From Thalassotalea ponticola (GTDB lineage: Bacteria > Pseudomonadota > Gammaproteobacteria > Enterobacterales > Alteromonadaceae), in NCBI RefSeq assembly GCF_041379045.1, contig NZ_CP166871.1, forward strand, positions 2,666,001 to 2,730,000: DNA of 64,000 bases, read 5' to 3'. Shown piece after piece: positions 27,900 to 36,052 of this stretch. The stretch's first letter is position 1. Each line of letters starts with the position of its first letter. The notes below the pieces were generated by a model. The model had not been told where the DNA came from. It searched no databases and worked only from the letters and a program-made list of their open reading frames with translations. The position numbers and the translations under genes are program-made.

Positions 27900-29744
27900 T
27901 TAATTGGCTGTTTTAGTTAAATTCCTTATCTGCAATTCAATGTTGCTCTTTTCCTTAAGCTTTCTCTTCTCGTTCTTAATTATTTCCTCTTGTTTCTCTT
28001 GATATATATTCCTTTCACGCCCGATAACACTCAGACCGAATATTAAGGATAATAAGCTTACGAACAGAAAAAATGACATTGTACTAAACCAAGCAAACAC
28101 AGGTACGAGTTCCGTATTCATAGCTAGAACATTGGTTCCAGCCAGTACCACAGAAACGAAAATCGCTTTAACATTAAAGTTGTGATCCTTTTGCAAAGAT
28201 TCTTTAGCTCTAGATAAGTCAGTTATATCTCTTTCAACATGAGAAAGTTTATTGGCTAAGTCATCCTTAAGTTCCTTAACCTTTTCCGAATTTTCATGTA
28301 GCTCTCTTAAATCTTCAGCGAGCACATCATGCATTTTATCTAGTTTAAAAACGTCTCTCCATAATTCGTGAGCCATATTATGCAATGACAATTGGCTTGG
28401 TACTAAGGTTCTGTAATTTAAACGTAACTTTAATGCATCAACATAATACTGCTGCGTTTCATCATGCGACGTAAAGTCTTCGAACTTAAAGTGTAGGGCT
28501 TTATTTAGTAAAATATATTCATGAAGATTGATCAAAGATATTGGAAAGTATGTTTTTATTGCGTGCTTATTTATGAAGCTTTCGTCAAATTGTTCATTTT
28601 CCTTGGTTGAAGAGAGCTTTACAAATAATGCGCCCCCCTCTTGTGAGCAATAATGAACTTTGTTTTTTAAATCTGAACCTTTATTACAATTTACCAATTT
28701 ATCTGTGACTTGATATTTAGGGGTAAATTGTCGAGAAAATAAATTACCTAAATAATCTAACTCAGAATCTTTTACCATTTCATCTATATTAGCCGTAAAG
28801 AAAGAATGAAGACGTACTTTAGAAATAGACTCTTTATTTATTTTACTATCTAGGTTAACTAGTTGGTATGCAAGCTGGGTTAAATTGAATGCTACTGTTT
28901 GATGATTAATTTCTAAAAAACATTCTGTTTTTACTAAGTTATTTGCGAGTTGCGATAACTTTCGAGATTTAACCTTTTCCGTCAAGCTGTCATTTTTAGA
29001 GATCTCATCCCATGTATCTTCTGTAATAACTAATGGTGATACTTTCTGGGTAAGCTGAAAACCACGATTTTGTGCTGTTGAAAGTTGTTTGACACTGTGT
29101 GCTAACAAACCGAAGTTTGGACATAGACTTGTTTCTTTATCTTTGTAGGTAACATAGAAATTTATAAAGCATATGCCACTCGGAATAAGTGTCAATAAAA
29201 CCTGATTTATTTGCACAGAAATATCGGAACCTTCTTGCTGTAAAGAAAGTAATGACTCCTGCTTTTGTTCTAAAATTAGAGACGGTGACATTTTTTCATC
29301 AAGCCTCAATTTTATATTGAGGCCATTTAATATATTCAATGCTCCAGAACTTAACTCTAATACTTGAATTTCGTTGTTATACAATTGGTAATTGAATAGT
29401 CCTCGAACCCTTTGGTGAAAGTCATCCAAATTGAAATACACTTTATCTTTTGTTTTTTTCCAAACGCTTGAATCATTGAACAAGTTTTTTAGTAAAATGT
29501 GTTGTTCAGCTTCAATATTCTTCGTTGTTAATAGGTTAAATAGTGAAGTTAGTGTCGGAGATTGCTGTATTTCATTACGCAAAGAATCAAATACTGAAGT
29601 GTTAAGTAACAATTCATAAAATTCGTAAAGATCTTTTTGCTTAGACAAACCTGTATCAACAGCAACGGTCACAATATGCTGATGTGATTTATTGGATTTT
29701 TTATTTGACAGATGTAGCGGTGCCGTCATTAAAACGTCTTTCAT
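27900..29744 (-). CDS. Membrane protein with CorA-like C-terminal topology, last gene of the ZorAB/CARF operon
   Basis: 614 residues. A large cytoplasmic N-terminal part (1-450) has no motif I recognise. A long coiled coil (about 455-535, rich in Glu, Lys, Leu) leads to two closely spaced membrane helices (about 540-560 and 568-590) and a basic tail. The loop between the helices reads AMNTELVPVF, close to the GMN loop of CorA magnesium channels, with Ala in place of Gly. This helix-TM-(x)MN-TM layout suggests a divergent CorA-type channel. Some type III CRISPR systems use a CorA-like effector, which makes the CARF neighbours notable. It starts 3 bp after the preceding gene, so it is operon-coupled. 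Family assignment is inference. Confidence 0.6.
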   Translation of the reverse strand: MKDVLMTAPLHLSNKKSNKSHQHIVTVAVDTGLSKQKDLYEFYELLLNTSVFDSLRNEIQQSPTLTSLFNLLTTKNIEAEQHILLKNLFNDSSVWKKTKDKVYFNLDDFHQRVRGLFNYQLYNNEIQVLELSSGALNILNGLNIKLRLDEKMSPSLILEQKQESLLSLQQEGSDISVQINQVLLTLIPSGICFINFYVTYKDKETSLCPNFGLLAHSVKQLSTAQNRGFQLTQKVSPLVITEDTWDEISKNDSLTEKVKSRKLSQLANNLVKTECFLEINHQTVAFNLTQLAYQLVNLDSKINKESISKVRLHSFFTANIDEMVKDSELDYLGNLFSRQFTPKYQVTDKLVNCNKGSDLKNKVHYCSQEGGALFVKLSSTKENEQFDESFINKHAIKTYFPISLINLHEYILLNKALHFKFEDFTSHDETQQYYVDALKLRLNYRTLVPSQLSLHNMAHELWRDVFKLDKMHDVLAEDLRELHENSEKVKELKDDLANKLSHVERDITDLSRAKESLQKDHNFNVKAIFVSVVLAGTNVLAMNTELVPVFAWFSTMSFFLFVSLLSLIFGLSVIGRERNIYQEKQEEIIKNEKRKLKEKSNIELQIRNLTKTAN

Positions 29745-29747
29745 AAA

Positions 29748-31592
29748 TTAATATCGTCCGAGTTCTTCAATTATAGATATTGTACCGATAACAGTTCGAC
29801 GTATATCATGAACACCTTTATTCTTAGAATCAATAAAGCAAACAAATTTGTTTAGCTCTGGGAGAGTAAGCTCGCTTATATAAAAATTTTCACCATCCAT
29901 AAGTGCTGATTTTTGTGCTTCAGTCATTGAGTTGAGACAATCGAGTCTCGCTTTAACTTTGACTTTATGGCTTCGTTCATTGTGTAAAGACTTCTTAAAC
30001 GATACATAACTTATTGAGTAAGATAATTCTGTGTCACTTACCGCTTTACTCAATTCGATATCGTACATGGGTCTTTTGTATTCTCTTTGCCAGTGATAAA
30101 TGTCTGCATACCTTTCAAGCTTTTCATGCTCGTTCAGTGGAGTAGGAATACCTTCTTTAACTCTTTTGTTGATTGGGACGATTTTCTTTAGCTCTTCCGA
30201 ATACTTTCTAGCTATAACGATTCTTTTTACATTTCTATCGACTGCGACGTCTTGTGTTGTTCTTAGTTTCTCTTCTAGAGCGGAATGCCAATACTTCTTG
30301 TGGTCATGCTTAAACATTGGCTTCAACGTCAATATCTCATTGATATTTTTAAACCTGTTTTTCAATAAAGCCTGGCCTTCAATAGAACTTTCTAGATAAA
30401 AACGACTATTATGATAATTATCTTTTTGTTCATTAGGAATGTCTTTAGGTGCTCTAAAAACTTCAACACAAATCAGGTTCTTAATCTTAAATATTCCGAC
30501 CTCAACAGACAGGTCATCTTGAAATTCAAATACGAAATCTTCGATATTTGATAGCTTTTCTTTTGTGATTTGGTATGAACTTGGTGGTAGGTAAACCACT
30601 AAATCACTCATCTGAGTTTGATAATATCCAAAGAATCTCATTCTATCAAAAAGTTGATTTCTTTCAGGTTTAGATATGTTGATATGCGACTGAGATCTAC
30701 TACCTATTATATGGATGATATTTTGAAATTTTGAATAATGTGGAATGTTGCTTATTTTTGATATGTATATTGATACTTGCTTATCTAATTTTAAGCTAAT
30801 TTGCTTTTCCGAATTACAATTTTCACCAAGCCAATCAGCTAAGTCATCTCCTATATTATCTTCATTAATATAAACTTTCTTGTTGCTATTCTGGTCATCA
30901 TTTTTCGTGAACGGCTTTTCAGCAAAACACCAATACATATCCTTAAGAGATTGAGCTAATTCCGTGTCATTAATTTGTGACAAATGTGTGACTAGCCAAG
31001 CTGATTGTTCGTCATCCAAAAGGTTTAAATTACGTATAGTAAGTGAAACTAGCTTTTCTCTAACTTGGTTTGAAAGTAGTAATTTGGAATTTTCAAATAA
31101 ATCAAAAAGAGAGCTTTTTTGATTGAGAGCAAGTTTGATTAAATCAGGCCACCTTTTCATTTGAAGAAGAAAAGCAATTCTCAAGACGACTGACATTTCA
31201 TTGGCTTTGCTATTCAATCCTTTAAACGCTTGGATTAAGCTCTGAGATGGAATAGTGAGCTCATTTTCCAAAGAGCGAACAATACAACTTGCTGCTATTT
31301 GAGTGGCAAGTTTACTGTTAATTATCGCCTTCCACAATAATTCAGATGAGCTTAATTGCTCTTCTTCAGGTGTGGTTGACCATTGTGTTGGATCACAAAA
31401 TAGCATAAGCCAATCAATGGGTGATATCTTATCTGTCTCCTGAGATTTTATTAAAGAGACGATAGTTTTCACGTCTCTTATCGGGAACTCGATTTCGCCT
31501 AGTTCGAACATTTCAGTATACTTTGAAGTATTTAGGTCCTTAGCAACACCACTAATTGCAGGGGGTTTAGGAATGGAAGGGATGGCAAACAT
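29748..31592 (-). CDS. Large soluble protein of the ZorAB operon (position of ZorC)
   Basis: 614 residues, no signal peptide and no membrane helix. The N-terminal third is helical (ISPIDWLMLFCDPTQW, a run of Leu-rich helices); the middle (about 285-400) is mixed, including FDRMRFFGYYQTQMSDLVVYLPP; the C-terminal part is basic. I recognise no helicase, HNH, nuclease, kinase or nucleotidyltransferase motif. It follows zorB by 7 bp, the place held by ZorC in type I Zorya, so it may be the cytosolic DNA-binding or sensor partner of the motor. Homology to ZorC (EH-signature family) is possible but not shown. Confidence 0.6.
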   Translation of the reverse strand: MFAIPSIPKPPAISGVAKDLNTSKYTEMFELGEIEFPIRDVKTIVSLIKSQETDKISPIDWLMLFCDPTQWSTTPEEEQLSSSELLWKAIINSKLATQIAASCIVRSLENELTIPSQSLIQAFKGLNSKANEMSVVLRIAFLLQMKRWPDLIKLALNQKSSLFDLFENSKLLLSNQVREKLVSLTIRNLNLLDDEQSAWLVTHLSQINDTELAQSLKDMYWCFAEKPFTKNDDQNSNKKVYINEDNIGDDLADWLGENCNSEKQISLKLDKQVSIYISKISNIPHYSKFQNIIHIIGSRSQSHINISKPERNQLFDRMRFFGYYQTQMSDLVVYLPPSSYQITKEKLSNIEDFVFEFQDDLSVEVGIFKIKNLICVEVFRAPKDIPNEQKDNYHNSRFYLESSIEGQALLKNRFKNINEILTLKPMFKHDHKKYWHSALEEKLRTTQDVAVDRNVKRIVIARKYSEELKKIVPINKRVKEGIPTPLNEHEKLERYADIYHWQREYKRPMYDIELSKAVSDTELSYSISYVSFKKSLHNERSHKVKVKARLDCLNSMTEAQKSALMDGENFYISELTLPELNKFVCFIDSKNKGVHDIRRTVIGTISIIEELGRY

Positions 31593-31599
31593 TTAAACC

Positions 31600-32244
31600 T
31601 CACTTTAAATCAAAAAGAGTATGCAATTTTTCCAACCCTTTAAATTGAAGGCGGAACATTACTTTTCTGTCAGACCTTTCATCATTTTCTTGATTAGCAT
31701 TAAACTCACCTCGCCCAGCAACCAGTAATTTATCAAGAAACTGATATTTATAATCAAAATCTTTGTGATCGATATTTTTATATACGCTGTTGGCTCGTCT
31801 TAACGATAAAAGCATATTCGCATTTTCCGAGCCGCTACTCGATGTGTGTCCTTCGATAATAACCCTGACTATTTCTTCTGAGGCTCCAGGAGTTTCAAAA
31901 ATAACGCGAGCGTAGTGTGGGACGAAGTTGTCTAAAAACGACTGGCCATCCTCTCTTAGTTCATGTTCACTCAAATCAAATAAAACGGAGTCCATAATTG
32001 ATATATCTCCCGTTTCTTGATTAATTTCAGCTTCAATACCGCTTTCTTTTAACATTTCACCGAGCGCCGTTATGATAACGACGCGCTGGTTAGTTTGCTC
32101 TTCTTGCTGTTCGGTGATTTTAACTAGTGTTGTTACCAACAAAAGAGCAAAAATCATCAAAGCTACAGACATAAGATCGCCAACAGATAACCAAGTACCA
32201 GATTCATCTGGTTTGGTTGAGTTGTTAAATCGATTAGCTAGCAT
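31600..32244 (-). CDS. zorB: ZorB-type MotB/OmpA-like stator protein
   Basis: A 214-residue inner-membrane protein anchoring a ZorA-type motor to peptidoglycan. There is one membrane helix (about 21-42, SVGDLMSVALMIFALLLV) with Asp23 at the place of the MotB proton-binding Asp. The periplasmic OmpA-like domain has VRVIIEGHTSSSGSENANMLLSLRRA and ENDERSDRKVMFR, the peptidoglycan-binding pattern. The gene overlaps zorA by 11 bp. With no flagellar genes nearby and a long-tailed partner, a Zorya-type defence role is far likelier than motility. Confidence 0.85.
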   Translation of the reverse strand: MLANRFNNSTKPDESGTWLSVGDLMSVALMIFALLLVTTLVKITEQQEEQTNQRVVIITALGEMLKESGIEAEINQETGDISIMDSVLFDLSEHELREDGQSFLDNFVPHYARVIFETPGASEEIVRVIIEGHTSSSGSENANMLLSLRRANSVYKNIDHKDFDYKYQFLDKLLVAGRGEFNANQENDERSDRKVMFRLQFKGLEKLHTLFDLK

Positions 32245-34162
32245 TTTTAATCTCTCTTACCTGTGGCATATTTTCTTTATTGGATGAAACACCACCATTG
32301 CTCGCCACTACAATCGCACTTGCTGCCGCTGTTAGGTTACGCATGATTGTTGCTGTCGAGTCATCAACTTCTTTAAAGAATCTTTCTGTTCTATCAGTTG
32401 TATTTTCAAAGTAATTGGTTAAAGAAGATTCTAACTTCTCGATTGTTTGACCAAAAGCATCCGTTGCTTCTGTATAACTCTTATTAAGAGCCACAACCCC
32501 CTCATTGTTTTGTTGAGTTTGAGTGATAAGGTCAACTACTTGAGACTCATTAAAAATGGATACGGCTTGAACGAGGTTATTTAGGGTTTCAGTGCTATTT
32601 ACAATTTTTTCGACTGCTTTTTCGGTTTTTTCTACGAAAATATTGCGTTGGGTGAGGTCGCTTGTATAAGCATCTTTGTATTGGTCGATCACTCTAAGTA
32701 ATCCATCTTCTTGTTCACTTAACAATCCTTTTAGATTGTTATTTTGCTCTCCAAAGAACACCGTTAAGTTTTCTTGATAACTAACTCTAAATGCCTCGAG
32801 CTCTCGTTGAAGAGCATCTTTGATGTTGTTTACTTTCTCATCAATGTCACCTAGTCCTTTTTCAAGATTAATACGAGCACTGTCCATTACTTTTTCAGCT
32901 TCATTAGCACTACTAATAAATGCCTCTCGTTGGGTTTGCATTCCGGCTTGCGCATCTCTCAATGATTCAGCGATTTGCTCGCCAACCATTTCTAGAGTTC
33001 CTCTTGTTTCTTTTTGGAAGGTTTTTAATGTTTCATGCAAATCAGAAGAAAATTCTTTCATCTCCTTCAATGTATCAACTTGGAATTCTTTAATTGTTTC
33101 AATAGAAGAGCCTAAACTCTCGGTAACACTTCCAAGTTGAGAAGTTAGAGCTGAAATCGACTGATTACTTTCTTTGACGCTCAAAGAAACATCTTGGATC
33201 TGCTCAGCTACCGGCTTGATTATTTCATCACGTAAACTGCCCGTTAATTTTTCAATGATCTCTTGTCCACTTTCAGCTTTAATCTTGGCTAGAATATGAA
33301 GTTCATCAGTCATTTGACTTAATAGAGGCTTAAACTCTTCTTGCATGACATCACGAATATTAGAGCCTATTTTGTGGCCCATTACATCAGGGTTAAAATC
33401 TGATAAGGCGTTTACTACTTGGCCAAATTGTTCACCTGCGCTTTTTAATGACTCCATTGATTGTGCCTGCATATTAGCAAGCTTATCTTGCTTTTCAGGA
33501 TCTAAACCTTTTAAATACTCGATTGGGCTGACCAGATATAAATAGTCAGCAAGCTCTGCTTTTTTCGCTAAGAAAAGAGACATTTTAGCTTTGGTGAAAA
33601 GGGAGTGGACGGTCATAAAAATAGCGCCACATGCTAGTCCAATTAAAGATGTACTAAATGCAGTCTTCATGCCATCAAGCAAGCCTGTAGCACCTGCTAT
33701 AAGAGCATTTGAATCAGCACCACTACCTAGGTTTAAAGTTGAAAGACCAAGGCTAATACCAATAAATGTACCTAAAATACCTAGCGATGTAAGGAAAGAT
33801 GGTACGAAACCGAAATTTGATTCCTTAAAAGGAGGTAATATTTGCTCGAAACGCTCAACAGCTAAAAGCTTATTGTTTCGAACTATTAAGTCGATGGTGT
33901 TTTCATCACCCTCTTCTACAAGCAATATTTGCCTGGCAAGTTCATATTTCTCTTGCTCTTCAATAGAAACGGTTACATCACCAGAAGTAGCTTTTTGCTG
34001 CATACTTTTTATGAATTCAACTCTAGAGTTGTAAGTTTTTTTCTTATTTATGAATAGTCTTATTTCTAATACTAGAAAAATCATCAAGAATGAAATGGTG
34101 GTGATCATAAAACTCATGGAAATAGTGTCTTTCCATGCTGTTTCTATAAACTCAATAAACAT
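32234..34162 (-). CDS. zorA: ZorA-type MotA/ExbB-like motor protein with long coiled-coil tail
   Basis: 642 residues. One membrane helix lies near the N-terminus (about 15-38); the MotA/TolQ/ExbB core has two more (FVPSFLTSLGILGTFIGISLGL at about 119-140; TAFSTSLIGLACGAIFMTV at 167-185). From about 210 to 610 there is one long helical, coiled-coil tail. In Zorya, ZorA and ZorB form a proton-driven motor whose cytoplasmic tail signals phage entry to effectors. The start codon overlaps the stop of the small upstream gene (TAATG). The three-helix core plus long tail distinguishes it from MotA, TolQ and ExbB. Confidence 0.85.
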   Translation of the reverse strand: MFIEFIETAWKDTISMSFMITTISFLMIFLVLEIRLFINKKKTYNSRVEFIKSMQQKATSGDVTVSIEEQEKYELARQILLVEEGDENTIDLIVRNNKLLAVERFEQILPPFKESNFGFVPSFLTSLGILGTFIGISLGLSTLNLGSGADSNALIAGATGLLDGMKTAFSTSLIGLACGAIFMTVHSLFTKAKMSLFLAKKAELADYLYLVSPIEYLKGLDPEKQDKLANMQAQSMESLKSAGEQFGQVVNALSDFNPDVMGHKIGSNIRDVMQEEFKPLLSQMTDELHILAKIKAESGQEIIEKLTGSLRDEIIKPVAEQIQDVSLSVKESNQSISALTSQLGSVTESLGSSIETIKEFQVDTLKEMKEFSSDLHETLKTFQKETRGTLEMVGEQIAESLRDAQAGMQTQREAFISSANEAEKVMDSARINLEKGLGDIDEKVNNIKDALQRELEAFRVSYQENLTVFFGEQNNNLKGLLSEQEDGLLRVIDQYKDAYTSDLTQRNIFVEKTEKAVEKIVNSTETLNNLVQAVSIFNESQVVDLITQTQQNNEGVVALNKSYTEATDAFGQTIEKLESSLTNYFENTTDRTERFFKEVDDSTATIMRNLTAAASAIVVASNGGVSSNKENMPQVREIKNAS

Positions 34163-34605
34163 TATTTTAAATACTCCTTCATAAAGTCTTGAATTTCGCC
34201 TTCGAAATATTTTTTAATCTGACTGGCGGATAGTGCTTTTTTTGCTCTTGCCCAAGGTAAGTGGTCGGCATCGTCCTTACTCCCCTCGATATACTCGTAA
34301 TATGCTTTTTTTAATTCATCGTTATCCATAATAATTTTTTCACGCAACTTAATTCCTAGAAGCGGGTAGTCCGGCCGACTATTGATGTCGTCATAAGCAA
34401 GGTATGTTAGCTCTGGATGATTTGTTAGGAGCTCTATTTGCAGTATGGGTTTTAATTCCCTGAGCTTTAACGCAATTAGTGAATCTCTGCCCCATTGTGA
34501 TTGCGCATACTTCCATGACCTATTTACGCGATTTATTAAACGTACATATTCACCAAGGGTTAGTTTACGCCTATACTGCATTTTGTTGATTTCTGAGAGT
34601 TCCAT
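34162..34605 (-). CDS. Small unknown protein coupled to zorA
   Basis: 147 residues, helical, basic N-terminal half (YRRKLTLGEYVRLINRVNRSW) and acidic middle (DELKKAYYEYIEGSKDDADH); ends FMKEYLK. No recognised domain, no membrane segment. Its stop codon overlaps the zorA start by one base, so it is translated together with the motor. It lies between the CARF gene (39 bp) and zorA. It could be an adaptor or antitoxin-like protein; that is a guess. Confidence 0.6.
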   Translation of the reverse strand: MELSEINKMQYRRKLTLGEYVRLINRVNRSWKYAQSQWGRDSLIALKLRELKPILQIELLTNHPELTYLAYDDINSRPDYPLLGIKLREKIIMDNDELKKAYYEYIEGSKDDADHLPWARAKKALSASQIKKYFEGEIQDFMKEYLK

Positions 34606-34644
34606 ATAAACTTGCTTATTGTATTGATAATTTGATTCGTAGGA

Positions 34645-35847
34645 TTAGCCGATAAATCGAACAATTGACTGGTCGATGTTTATCCCAAAATAGTTGAAAT
34701 TCTTATTTTTTCCGTCAGATTTTTTATATGATTTGCTGAGTGAATCGATATCGTAATGTTCAGCTATATTCTCTGGAAGTTCATTTCGAAGAGCTTGGCT
34801 TATTTGATTTTTTCTGTCTGTAAAAAAAGATTTCTTCAAGCCATGCCTTAAGCCTTCAACCTCACTGTCTTTTAAAATAAGGTGCTTATTTTCTATCACG
34901 TAAATAGCATTTTTAAGGTTTTCCAATTTGTATTCTTTGCCTTCTATTTTCAGTCGCTTCTCTATATACAAAATGGCAAGAGTTTTATCTGATGTCGAAG
35001 GACAATCAAAACCTTCATGACCATTTAATAAGTCATCGACCATTATTAAATAAAAAGCCATGTTAGCTTTGGTTAATTTGACTTTTACACCTGAGCAGAT
35101 GAGTTCGCAACTTGTTACACTAATATCAAGGGATAATGGACGGTTTATGATCTCGAATACCAATTCAGTGTCTTTTATGGATATAGGGTGTGTTAGAAAT
35201 CGCTTTGGTAAACTTGGCCTTAGCTGTACGTAAGGAATGTTTGATAAAGTGACATGTGCAACCTGTGAATTGAGCACACCATGTACCGTGTTTATTTTAT
35301 TTTTATATGGTGTTGGATAAAAAAAGTCGCAATGTTCAAAATCAGGAGAAACGAATACATGGCTTAACGTATCTTGAGGTCTTGCAAATATACTCATGGC
35401 ATAGCTTAAGTAAAATGTCATAGTCTTCCGGCCTCCAGCAAGAGAAGCATGTAAAACCTGGCTTTCACAGCTTGTCAGACGCTTTATGTTATCGAGCAAG
35501 CATTGAGCTATAGCATTCATCTCTTTCGCTGTGGTTACGTCTGATATTGTATTACCACAACTACTTTTAGGCACCCAAATATCATTTTCTTCAAACTGAA
35601 TTGGAGGTAAATCATAATCTTGAGTTAATTTTTCAAGTATAGTGAAGCCATTATCTTTAGGTTCTAAGAGCGCTTTGGATATCTTCTCTTTGCAGGATGA
35701 TGTTGTAACGATTTTGATATCGTTTATAACTATATTTCGGTGCTTGAATAAAGCGTAAATAGATTCGCTAACAATCTGTGGTGAACCGCCAACAAGCGCC
35801 AATAAAGTATGGCGTGTGACTCCCAAATCCTTTTGAGATGTAGGCAT
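34645..35847 (-). CDS. CARF-domain protein of the Cas_NE0113 / TIGR02584 type
   Basis: 400 residues. The N-terminal 190 residues carry the full family signature: ALVGGSPQIVSESIYAL (about 17-33), then SLAGGRKTMTFYLSYAMSIF (about 135-154), and RPQDTLSHVFVSPDFE. Family members bind cyclic oligoadenylates in the CARF pocket and are annotated as CRISPR-associated ring-nuclease/Csm6-type proteins. The C-terminal 200 residues lack the RxxxxH HEPN motif as far as I can see. It is the first gene of the operon that continues into zorA and zorB. There is no cas10, cas7 or CRISPR repeat in this window. No Shine-Dalgarno sequence is evident. Confidence 0.82.
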   Translation of the reverse strand: MPTSQKDLGVTRHTLLALVGGSPQIVSESIYALFKHRNIVINDIKIVTTSSCKEKISKALLEPKDNGFTILEKLTQDYDLPPIQFEENDIWVPKSSCGNTISDVTTAKEMNAIAQCLLDNIKRLTSCESQVLHASLAGGRKTMTFYLSYAMSIFARPQDTLSHVFVSPDFEHCDFFYPTPYKNKINTVHGVLNSQVAHVTLSNIPYVQLRPSLPKRFLTHPISIKDTELVFEIINRPLSLDISVTSCELICSGVKVKLTKANMAFYLIMVDDLLNGHEGFDCPSTSDKTLAILYIEKRLKIEGKEYKLENLKNAIYVIENKHLILKDSEVEGLRHGLKKSFFTDRKNQISQALRNELPENIAEHYDIDSLSKSYKKSDGKNKNFNYFGINIDQSIVRFIG

Positions 35848-36052
35848 AAAAATACAACTTAAATCTTTATTATTGTGGTTATTTATCGTACTGACATTTT
35901 ACTTAACGTCGACGCATCTTATTTGATTCCCAAATTATTGACAAGTAATTTACATAAATAAAAAAAATAAATACCATTGAAGGTATAGGTTTAGCATTTT
36001 GGGGGCACCTTTGATATCTTTAGCGAAAAAATAACAGATAATTAAAGTTGTA
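35848..36052. promoter_or_regulatory. Divergent promoter region of the CARF genes
   Basis: 205 bp, very AT-rich, between the oppositely oriented CARF and Card1-like genes. TTGACA at 35938-35943 is followed by AT-rich sequence (TACATAAAT) that could serve as a -10 for the Card1-like gene. Control of both genes from here would coordinate sensor and nuclease. Confidence 0.4.

Noticed and set aside
27900..34162. Flagellar stator, TolQR or ExbBD interpretation of the MotA/MotB-like pair
   Set aside because: The ZorA-like protein has a 400-residue coiled-coil tail and the partner an OmpA domain; there are no flagellar, Tol-Pal or TonB partner genes nearby.
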